This document shows, one piece after another, positions 1-5,581 of a stretch of 10,779 nucleotides of DNA. The stretch is from Planctomycetota bacterium (GTDB lineage Bacteria > Planctomycetota > Brocadiia > JAJRTI01): the NCBI GenBank assembly GCA_024278415.1, contig JAJRTI010000391.1, positions 1-10,779 of the forward strand, read 5' to 3'. Under the pieces are notes generated by a model. The model saw only the letters and a program-made list of their open reading frames with translations. It was not told the DNA's origin and made no database searches. The position numbers and the translations under genes were made by a program. The first letter of the stretch is position 1; each line of letters begins with the position of its first letter.

Positions 1-28
1 AGGGTTGCGAGCTTCGCTCGCGAACCCT
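1..28. repeat. Strong hairpin-forming inverted repeat at window start
   Basis: AGGGTT (1-6) and GCGAGC (7-12) pair with GCTCGC (16-21) and AACCCT (23-28) around a TTC loop, with only G22 bulged. No T-run follows on the + strand, so a classical intrinsic terminator is not supported. It could be the end of an upstream gene's 3' region or a REP-like palindrome. It is one of several palindromes packed into the gene-free first 700 bases. Confidence 0.6.
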
Positions 29-40
29 GGGCTGGTTTAC

Positions 41-59
41 GGAAGCCCGTTGGGCTTCC
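41..59. repeat. Perfect 8-bp stem hairpin
   Basis: GGAAGCCC (41-48) and GGGCTTCC (52-59) are perfect inverted repeats around a GTT loop. It sits 12 bases after the first hairpin and has no T-tract. Together the two could form a tandem hairpin block protecting or ending an upstream transcript, or be REP-like. The function is not shown by the sequence. Confidence 0.6.
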
Positions 60-192
60 CAGAGGCCGAACCCGCCCGGACCGGCCAAAGGCTCAGCCAC
101 GTTTTCTGCGCATGGCTGTAGCACTTGGCTGAAATGTTACCTTTGCAGAAGCTGCGCGTCGCGCGTGTTCTTTTTGTCCGGGTTGCAGCCGT
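60..192. other. Gene-free stretch between hairpin clusters
   Basis: No open frame here looks like a protein and no RNA gene is recognisable. The stretch has short GC-rich self-complementary words but no structure as clear as those on either side. It is recorded because the whole of 1-717 lacks a convincing gene. Confidence 0.5.
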
Positions 193-306
193 TTCTGGCG
201 CTGGGGCTCTGACCCAGCGCCCGTCCGCACTGAGGCGTCCTCGCCTCTTGAGCCCCGGGGACGGGGCAATGCGGATGGGTTTGGGGTCAGAGCCCCCAAA
301 CCAGAA
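193..306. repeat. Symmetric double REP/BIME-like element (two inverted double hairpins)
   Basis: Two inverted copies of a double-hairpin unit lie around a 4-base centre, TTGA (248-251). Copy A has a 9-bp stem (197-205 with 213-221) and loop GCTCTGA, a linker CGTCCGCACT (222-231), then a 6-bp stem (232-237 with 242-247) and loop TCCT. Copy B, read on the opposite strand, has a 9-bp stem (302-294 with 286-278) and the same loop GCTCTGA, a linker CATCCGCATT (277-268), then a 6-bp stem (267-262 with 257-252) and loop TCCC. Loops and linkers are nearly identical. The stems differ but stay paired, with four pair changes in the long stem and three in the short one. TTCT precedes both copies. Paired inverted hairpins of this kind resemble REP/BIME elements mobilised by RAYT transposases; that family link is an inference, as no transposase is in the window. 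Confidence 0.75.
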
Positions 307-315
307 CGATCGGTT

Positions 316-330
316 GCGGCCGAAGGCCGC
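316..330. repeat. 6-bp hairpin GCGGCC/GGCCGC
   Basis: GCGGCC (316-321) pairs with GGCCGC (325-330) around a GAA loop. It sits between the symmetric double-hairpin element and the longer-range inverted repeat at 330-412, extending the run of structured non-coding DNA. Confidence 0.5.
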
Positions 331-412
331 GCTAGGCTTACATCGGAAATGCCTTCGGCAGAACGCCACGAGTTTCCCCAGAATTTCCACCCGTCCTACA
401 GCAAGCCTAGCG
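330..412. repeat. 83-bp element with 10-bp terminal inverted repeats and nested hairpins
   Basis: CGCTAGGCTT (330-339) and AAGCCTAGCG (403-412) are perfect 10-bp inverted repeats. Between them lie a nested inverted pair, GGAAAT (345-350) and ATTTCC (383-388), and a small hairpin, TGCC-TTC-GGCA (350-360, sharing one base). The nesting would allow a branched fold. It could be a MITE/REP-type insertion or the fold of a small RNA; nothing in the window decides between these. Confidence 0.5.
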
Positions 413-441
413 TCACCGGTTTCTTACGACGATTGTTATGT

Positions 442-455
442 ACACGGGGCCGTGT
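442..455. repeat. Short palindrome ACACGG-GG-CCGTGT
   Basis: ACACGG (442-447) and CCGTGT (450-455) are inverted around GG. It is too tight for a simple RNA hairpin but could be a protein-binding palindrome. It lies 22 bases upstream of the dispersed repeat. No regulator is encoded nearby to link it to. Confidence 0.3.
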
Positions 456-476
456 GGGACGCGCGGGTCGTTTGCA

Positions 477-603
477 GGGCGATTCATCGCCCGTTTTTCA
501 GCGTTGCTGACGGGCCATAAATGGCCCTACTACAAGCCAGCGGCGTCTGCCGCTCGGATCAGCAAAGCTCATGGGGAAACTCCAGGCGGAACGCCACTTG
601 ACA
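477..603 (+). repeat. Dispersed palindromic repeat, copy 1 (upstream of the LamG gene)
   Basis: This matches 5454-5581 with few changes and one indel. It holds three palindromes: GGGCGAT-TC-ATCGCCC (477-492), GGGCCAT-AA-ATGGCCC (512-527) and AGCGGC-GTCT-GCCGCT (539-554). ATGGGGAAAC follows at 571-580 and TTGACA at 598-603. The last two words keep the same 27-base offset as in copy 2, although the bases between them have diverged. It ends 114 bases before the ATG of the LamG-like gene. It may be a mobile REP/MITE-like repeat, a shared upstream control region, or both. Confidence 0.85.
598..603 (+). promoter_or_regulatory. Candidate -35 element TTGACA, copy 1
   Basis: A perfect TTGACA lies 115 bases ahead of the first gene and is conserved at the same place in the second copy of the repeat (5576-5581). 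No good -10 box follows: the best candidate at 17-bp spacing is GACATT (621-626), only 3 of 6 matches. It is therefore a weak promoter call resting mainly on conservation between the copies. Confidence 0.3.
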
Positions 604-717
604 TTCGCACAGCTATGGGTGACATTCGCCGGTGCCCGCTGCGGCTGAGCCGTGGCGGTCTGCTGCTCAGCATCTTCTTCTGATACTGCAAGAGAACGCG
701 CTGAGGTTCGACCACGC

Positions 718-2061
718 ATGAAGGCCCTGCTGCTTCCACATTACCCTCTCCTTGCTGCGACGTTGGCCGCGTTGTTCTGTCCACTGTCCGCACGCGCGCA
801 GACAACCCTCCTGGTGGACTTCGAGCATGGGCTGGACGCGGCCTTTGCAGTTGGCGACGGCAACGCGCGAGTCGATCCGCGCGCAACGTCCGAGCACGTT
901 CGGATTGTCGATGGCCGGTTCGGGAAGGGCGTGTTCGTTAGCGCTGACGCGCCGGGCGTTGCGCTCTCCTACGATGTCGAGAAGCATCTGAACCCCGAAC
1001 GCGGCACGATCGAGTTCTACTTCAGGCCGACTTGGCGATGGGCCGACGCGCCGGAGCACGTGACGCTGCTGAGCACGTACGGCGGGAACGGCACCGGGTT
1101 TCGCCTGCTCAAGAACCAATACAACTGGTTCGGCTTCTGGTACGCGTTGCGATACAAGACAACCGCTCGCGTGATCACGCAGTATGTGCGGGAGGCGAAA
1201 GTGATGGGGCCGCAGCGTTGGGTGCACGTGGCCGTCTCGTGGGACAAGGCCGAGGCGCGCCTGTTCATCGATGGCCGCCTGGTGTCCGTGTCCGATCAGT
1301 GGGAGGTGGCCGGCGGGCAATACCGCCGATTGGCTCTGGGCTGCATGGCGTACGGCGAGGGGCGCGGCGCAGGAGGCGCGTTTGACGAGCTGCGTCTGAG
1401 CGCCGCGAAGAAGTACGTCGCGAGCTTCCTTCCGCCAACCGCGCCTCTTGCCGTTGAGAGACGGAAGCCGCCCGGCGAGAAGGAGCCCCTCGTCACCAGC
1501 TTCCCAAAAGCGCAGTGGGGGTCGAACCGGCCCGTCGAGGTCGAGCGGGACGGCCGCGGCCGGATTGCCCTGCGGCTGCGACGCCGCGACGACGTTGGCG
1601 ACGTGGTTTACTTGCCCACGGCCGGACGCTTGAGCCGGTTTCTTGGGACGTTGCAGCTTCGCGCTCGGCTCGCGGAGCCGGTGCAGCTTCCAGCCGTGCT
1701 CTTCGACGCGAGCGACATCGTGTTCAACTACCGGCGCGGACGCGACCGCTCGCGGCGCACCGGCTGGCGGCTGTCCCTGACCCGCGACGCCCGTCTCCTG
1801 TGGCAAAGCCTGGAAGACAAGAGCGTGGTGGGCCGCGTTCAGTCGAAGCCACTGCGACTCGAAGCCGGCGAGTGGCATCGATTCGGCGTGCGCTGGCGAG
1901 CAAGCCGCGTGACGATCCTCTACGATGGCGCGGAAGTCGCCTCGGGCGTGGGCCAGGGGTTGCCATCCGCGCTGCCGCGATACGTGTATATCGGCTCTCA
2001 GAGCACCGCTCAACACACCTTCGATGGATGGATCAGCGATGTCCAGATAGCATCTGAATAG
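718..2061 (+). CDS. Secreted two-domain LamG/concanavalin-like protein
   Basis: This encodes 447 residues. Residues 1-27 are a signal peptide: a Lys after Met, a hydrophobic core and an S-A-R-A cleavage site before Gln28. The mature part reads as two concanavalin A-like (LamG/laminin-G-type) beta-sandwiches. The first covers about residues 30-230 and ends in the typical strand with A-F-D-E-L-R-L. The second covers about 250-447 and ends in F-D-G-W-I-S-D-V-Q-I. No catalytic motif is recognised, so glycan binding outside the cytoplasm is the likely role, by inference. ATG 718 is preferred over GTG 652, which would add about 22 polar residues in front of the signal peptide; a weak GAGG (703-706) precedes it. 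The stop overlaps or nearly touches the start of the downstream glycosidase, suggesting co-transcription and possible translational coupling. An enzymatic role (some hydrolases and lyases share this fold) is not excluded. Confidence 0.85.
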   Translation: MKALLLPHYPLLAATLAALFCPLSARAQTTLLVDFEHGLDAAFAVGDGNARVDPRATSEHVRIVDGRFGKGVFVSADAPGVALSYDVEKHLNPERGTIEFYFRPTWRWADAPEHVTLLSTYGGNGTGFRLLKNQYNWFGFWYALRYKTTARVITQYVREAKVMGPQRWVHVAVSWDKAEARLFIDGRLVSVSDQWEVAGGQYRRLALGCMAYGEGRGAGGAFDELRLSAAKKYVASFLPPTAPLAVERRKPPGEKEPLVTSFPKAQWGSNRPVEVERDGRGRIALRLRRRDDVGDVVYLPTAGRLSRFLGTLQLRARLAEPVQLPAVLFDASDIVFNYRRGRDRSRRTGWRLSLTRDARLLWQSLEDKSVVGRVQSKPLRLEAGEWHRFGVRWRASRVTILYDGAEVASGVGQGLPSALPRYVYIGSQSTAQHTFDGWISDVQIASE

Positions 2062-2077
2062 GATTGCCACGCTGCTG

Positions 2078-5000
2078 TTGCTGGGCCTTGTCTCGGCCTG
2101 GCCGGCGTGTCTGGGGGAGGAAGTGAAGATCGTGTCCGTGCCGGAGATGTTCACGCGACAGCGCGGCTACTTCACCAAGGGCCGCTTCGGCCAAGCGCTC
2201 TGGTACCACAGTCTGGTCCACGGCCTAGGGTATCCCGTAGCGTTCGGCGCGGACCGGCTCGAGGCGGGCACGATCAGCCTGTGGCTGCGCGTGGCTCGGC
2301 AGCGTTGGGCCTATGACTGGCAACGGCCGCTCACCTTGGGCGACGGCCGACAGACCATTCGCCTGCACGTGTACAGCGGCCATCCCGAGGCGACGAAGCT
2401 GCGGCCCCGTTACCTCCGAGTGAGCGTGGATAACGCGCCAGGTCGCCCACGCACTTGGTATCACGCGAACACCCGGCTCGCGCCCGATTTCCACCAGGGC
2501 TTCCACCACGTGCTGTTCACGTGGAAGCCCGGCGAATCGGCCGCGTACATCGACGGCAAGCGCGTGGGCGGCAAGAGGGAGGCGCGGAACTGGCTCGCGC
2601 CGTTCAAGGGCAACGCCATGCGGCTGACCCTGACTGGTTACGGCGCCTGGTACGATGAGATTGTGCTTCTGTCGCGCTTCACCACGCCGGAGGAGGCGAA
2701 GGCCATCCATCGCCGCGGTCGGGCATGGCAGGTGGGCGAGCGCACCGCGCTGTATCTGCCGTTCGACGGCTCCCTGCTGGGACAAGCCGCTATTCCGGCC
2801 AAGGGATCGGGCCTCGCAGTCGCCTGGTACACCGACACGACCGACAACCACTTCCTGGCCCACGATCCGACCGACCTGAAACTGCGCGTGGCCAACTGCG
2901 GCGCCACGGATCGGCGACTGCGGGTGCGGGGGCGGATCGAGAACCTCGACAAGGAGGTCGTCTGCGGGGTCGATCAGCCGATCGTCGCTAAGGGACGCAG
3001 CGTGCTGGAGACGGCAGTGCGCCTGAAGCTCGACGAGCGCGGCCTGTTCTGGGCCGATCTCAAGTTGGCCGACGAGGCCGGCGCAACCGTGGCCGCGACG
3101 CGCCTGGCGTTCGCGGTGACCCTCGGGCCGGACGTGAGCCAATACGCCGCGGAGGACATCCCGAACGGCATGGTCATTTCGCAGAGTTCGCATGCCGCGC
3201 CGGGGCAGAAGTGGGCGGGTTTCGAGTCTCTGAGTTCCTGGCGGGACTTGGAGTACAAGCCGGGCCGGTGGGATTTCTCCGACCTCGACATGGTCGTGGC
3301 CGAAGCGGTCCAAAACGGCCAGGAGCCGCACCTGATGCTCTACGGCTCACCGGACTGGCAAAGCACCGGCGATCCGGCGCCGGCCCGCTACAACCGTCGC
3401 CTCTGGGCCGCGCCGCGGGAGAACGCGGCGTGGGTCGATTACGTGAGCCGGATGGCGCGGCGGTACAAGGGCCAGGTCCGCACCTATGAGGTGTGGAACG
3501 AGCCGTACTGGAACGATCCATCCGGCGGCTACTTCTACGGCACTGCCGATCGCTATGCCGAGCTGGTCCGCGTCGCGGCGGACGCGGTGCACGCGATCGA
3601 CCCGGCCGCTCGGGTCGTCTCCGGCATGGGCGGCCCGGAGAGTTGGCGGCGCAAGGTTGCGCGGGGCACCGCCGGCAAGGCCGATCTCTACGGCACGCAT
3701 CCGTATCCCCTGGCCACCCGCTTCGACGCGGACGAGAAGCGTCTGCTGAACACGCGGGCCATGCTCAAGGACCTGGCCGCGAGCCCGCGCCTGTCCAATA
3801 CGGAGATCTCGGACAAGCAACTGCATCGCCTTGCGGTGCACGCCGACGGCCGGCCCATGACCGCCGCGGAGTTCGGCCGCCTCGTGCCCTGGGACACGAT
3901 GTCCTCGTACTACCGCAAGATCGGGCGAGAGGGCTTCCACGACCATTTCACGTCCGCCGCGATGCTCGTGCGGTCGCACGTGATGTCCCTCGCCGGCGGG
4001 TGCGAATACATCATGTGGTGGAACTACACCCCTGGCGTACCGGGCACCACGTTCAAGGCGAACACGCCGTCGCTCCAATCGGTGGCGTACGCGAACTTCG
4101 CCGGGATCGCGGCCGGCCATCGGTTCGTGCGCCGGATCGACCTGGGCGCGGACTACCTGAAGGCGTATCTGTTCGAGCACAAGAAGACCGGCCGCTCGTT
4201 CCTTGTGGCGTGGGCCGACAAGGAGCCCGAGACGGTGCGCCTCGACGTCGGGCAGGCCGACCTGGAGGTGCTCGACATCTATGGCATCAAATACGCCGCG
4301 CAGAGACACGGCCCGCTGCTCACGCTCGGGCTCACCATGTCGCCGGTGTACGTGCGCGGGCTCGCGTCGTCGCCGAAGTTCAGCGAGCCGATTCTTCAAG
4401 TGAGCGCCGCGCAGGCCTTTGTGTATCCCGGCGAGACCGCGACGCTGAACGTCTCGATCTACAACCCGCTGCCTCAAGGGATCGAGGGCGCTATCCGCGT
4501 CGCCCTGCCCGCGGCCTTTGCCAAAGTGCAGGCCCAGCGCGTTCGCCTCGCCGCGAGGCAGAAGCGGGTGCGCGAGTTCACACTCGCGGTGCCCGACACA
4601 GCCGCAGGCAGCCAGCCAGTGGTTGTGACCTTAGACACCGGCGCGGCCGCGCTCGGCCGGATCGAACGCCGAATGCTCCTGCCCGTGCGCCTGCGCGTCG
4701 TCGCGCGGCCGCTGGCTCGTGCGCCGCGCATCGACGGCGACTTGACCGAATGGGGAGCGCCGGAGGAATTCCCCATCCGCATCGACCAGCCCCAGCAAGT
4801 GGCGATCGGCACGCCGTACACCGAGATCCACGACGACCCGAATCTCACCTGTGACTGGAAAGGGCCGAAGGATCTGCGTCTGGCCGCGGCGCTCGCGTAC
4901 GACGCGGACAACCTTTACCTGGCGGTGCGAGTCTGGGACGATGTCGTCGTCAACGTGCGCGCAGCGAAGCGACCGCCGCTATCGTACGAAGGCGACTGTG

Positions 5001-5383
5001 TCGAGTTGTTCCTGGACGCTCGCAAGCCCGATCACCAGGGGCAGCGCGCGTACACGCCGGAAGTGTTCCACATCATGGTCGTCCCGCCGGTCGAAGGCCA
5101 TCCCGCGCCCATGTTCCACCTGAGCAAACCTCGGCATGGCAAGCTCAAGGCGGCCGCGTTGGACGCGGCCCGGCTGAAAGATGGTTACACCATCGAGATG
5201 AGGCTGCCGCGCACCAACTTCCCGTCGGTCCAGTTCGCTCCCGGCGCCGCGATCGGGTTCGACATCGCGATCGACGACTCTGACAACCCCGATGTGCTGG
5301 GCCGCAAGAGCCAGCTCGTCTGGGCCGGCGACGGCACGAACCACGCGGATGCTTCGGTGTTCGGGCGACTGCTGTTCGAATGA
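2078..5383 (+). CDS. Exported GH-A-type glycoside hydrolase with LamG-like and CBM9 domains
   Basis: This encodes about 1100 residues; numbering is from TTG 2078. Domains in order: the tail of a signal peptide (about 1-13); a LamG-like sandwich (about 25-215); an Ig-like beta domain (about 225-345); a TIM-barrel glycosidase (about 350-690); beta domains (about 700-870); and a CBM9/DOMON-like module (about 873-1101, opening with A-P-R-I-D-G-D-L-T-E-W). The barrel has Y-E-V-W-N-E-P with acid/base candidate Glu475, and T-H-P-Y-P with His541, as in clan GH-A enzymes such as GH39. The nucleophile is either Glu576 (N-T-E-I) or Glu598 (A-A-E-F-G). It probably cleaves a polysaccharide outside the cytoplasm, held by its two binding modules; the exact GH family is not determined. 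The frame stays open upstream to 2051, and CTG 2054 would restore a full signal peptide (N-R-I-A-T-L-L-L-L-G-L), overlapping the previous stop. The start is therefore uncertain. Confidence 0.85.
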   Translation: MLGLVSAWPACLGEEVKIVSVPEMFTRQRGYFTKGRFGQALWYHSLVHGLGYPVAFGADRLEAGTISLWLRVARQRWAYDWQRPLTLGDGRQTIRLHVYSGHPEATKLRPRYLRVSVDNAPGRPRTWYHANTRLAPDFHQGFHHVLFTWKPGESAAYIDGKRVGGKREARNWLAPFKGNAMRLTLTGYGAWYDEIVLLSRFTTPEEAKAIHRRGRAWQVGERTALYLPFDGSLLGQAAIPAKGSGLAVAWYTDTTDNHFLAHDPTDLKLRVANCGATDRRLRVRGRIENLDKEVVCGVDQPIVAKGRSVLETAVRLKLDERGLFWADLKLADEAGATVAATRLAFAVTLGPDVSQYAAEDIPNGMVISQSSHAAPGQKWAGFESLSSWRDLEYKPGRWDFSDLDMVVAEAVQNGQEPHLMLYGSPDWQSTGDPAPARYNRRLWAAPRENAAWVDYVSRMARRYKGQVRTYEVWNEPYWNDPSGGYFYGTADRYAELVRVAADAVHAIDPAARVVSGMGGPESWRRKVARGTAGKADLYGTHPYPLATRFDADEKRLLNTRAMLKDLAASPRLSNTEISDKQLHRLAVHADGRPMTAAEFGRLVPWDTMSSYYRKIGREGFHDHFTSAAMLVRSHVMSLAGGCEYIMWWNYTPGVPGTTFKANTPSLQSVAYANFAGIAAGHRFVRRIDLGADYLKAYLFEHKKTGRSFLVAWADKEPETVRLDVGQADLEVLDIYGIKYAAQRHGPLLTLGLTMSPVYVRGLASSPKFSEPILQVSAAQAFVYPGETATLNVSIYNPLPQGIEGAIRVALPAAFAKVQAQRVRLAARQKRVREFTLAVPDTAAGSQPVVVTLDTGAAALGRIERRMLLPVRLRVVARPLARAPRIDGDLTEWGAPEEFPIRIDQPQQVAIGTPYTEIHDDPNLTCDWKGPKDLRLAAALAYDADNLYLAVRVWDDVVVNVRAAKRPPLSYEGDCVELFLDARKPDHQGQRAYTPEVFHIMVVPPVEGHPAPMFHLSKPRHGKLKAAALDAARLKDGYTIEMRLPRTNFPSVQFAPGAAIGFDIAIDDSDNPDVLGRKSQLVWAGDGTNHADASVFGRLLFE

Positions 5384-5395
5384 ATAGGCCGGAAG

Positions 5396-5415
5396 CCGCA
5401 TGCGCCAGCATGCGG
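5396..5415 (+). terminator. Possible terminator hairpin after the GH-A gene
   Basis: CCGCATGC (5396-5403) and GCATGCGG (5408-5415) form a perfect 8-bp stem with a GCCA loop, 12 bases after the stop codon. The only T-run (CCCTTTTGGG, 5423-5432) begins several bases later and is short, so this is not a textbook intrinsic terminator. It could instead stabilise the 3' end or be part of the repeat cluster that follows. Confidence 0.4.
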
Positions 5416-5445
5416 GATCTGTCCCTTTTGGGTTCGTCCCGCCGT

Positions 5446-5513
5446 TTATAGTAGGGCGATTTATCGCCCGTTTCTTCAACGTTGCTGACGGGCCATAAAT
5501 GGCCCTACTACAA
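5446..5513. repeat. MITE/REP-like core with 12-bp terminal inverted repeats
   Basis: TTATAGTAGGGC (5446-5457) and GCCCTACTACAA (5502-5513) are inverted repeats matching at 11 of 12 positions. They enclose two internal palindromes, GGGCGAT-TT-ATCGCCC (5454-5469) and GGGCCAT-AA-ATGGCCC (5490-5505). In copy 1 the left end has decayed to TTGCAGGGC (7 of 9 positions kept). This suggests the core is a small non-autonomous element or REP doublet better preserved here. No transposase is in the window. Confidence 0.6.
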
Positions 5514-5581
5514 GCCAGCGGCGGTAGCCGCTCGGATCAGCTAAGCCCATGGGGAAACACTTGGAGACCCTGCCCTTGACA
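5454..5581 (+). repeat. Dispersed palindromic repeat, copy 2 (overlapping the start region of the DUF4838 gene)
   Basis: This is the second copy of the repeat at 477-603, 4977-4978 bases downstream in the same orientation. All three palindromes are kept, including AGCGGC-GGTA-GCCGCT (5517-5532), whose stem is identical to copy 1 while its loop differs (GTCT there). ATGGGGAAAC (5549-5558) and TTGACA (5576-5581) follow at the same 27-base offset. The copy runs into the open frame of the DUF4838 gene, so the first apparent ATG of that gene belongs to the repeat. Confidence 0.85.

Noticed and set aside
1..59. Intrinsic terminators at the two first hairpins
   Set aside because: Neither stem is followed by a T-run on the plus strand, and nothing upstream is visible to show which gene would be ended.
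125..520. A 131-codon open frame in the upstream region
   Set aside because: It runs straight through the symmetric hairpin element and the dispersed repeat, has Arg/Pro/Ala-rich composition with no domain, and has no credible ribosome binding site. It is best explained by lack of stops in GC-rich DNA.
193..603. A CRISPR array
   Set aside because: The repeats are inverted and self-complementary with no regular direct repeat and spacer pattern, and no cas gene is present.
598..626. A complete sigma-70 promoter at TTGACA
   Set aside because: No acceptable -10 box lies at 16-18 bp spacing in either copy of the repeat, so only a weak -35 candidate is reported.
571..648. A short leader peptide starting at ATGGGGAAAC in copy 1
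   Set aside because: It would give about 25 codons ending at TGA 646-648, but has no ribosome binding site, and its sequence does not resemble the peptide from copy 2 beyond the first three codons.
667..2154. A 495-codon open frame on the minus strand opposite the LamG gene
   Set aside because: The plus strand has a signal peptide and two recognisable LamG-like sandwiches in frame. The minus-strand product is His/Arg/Ala-rich without domain signals, as expected for antisense frames of high-GC genes.
3493..4854. A 453-codon plus-strand frame inside the GH-A gene
   Set aside because: It is Arg-rich shadow coding in another frame. The overlapping frame carries the W-N-E-P and CBM9 motifs.
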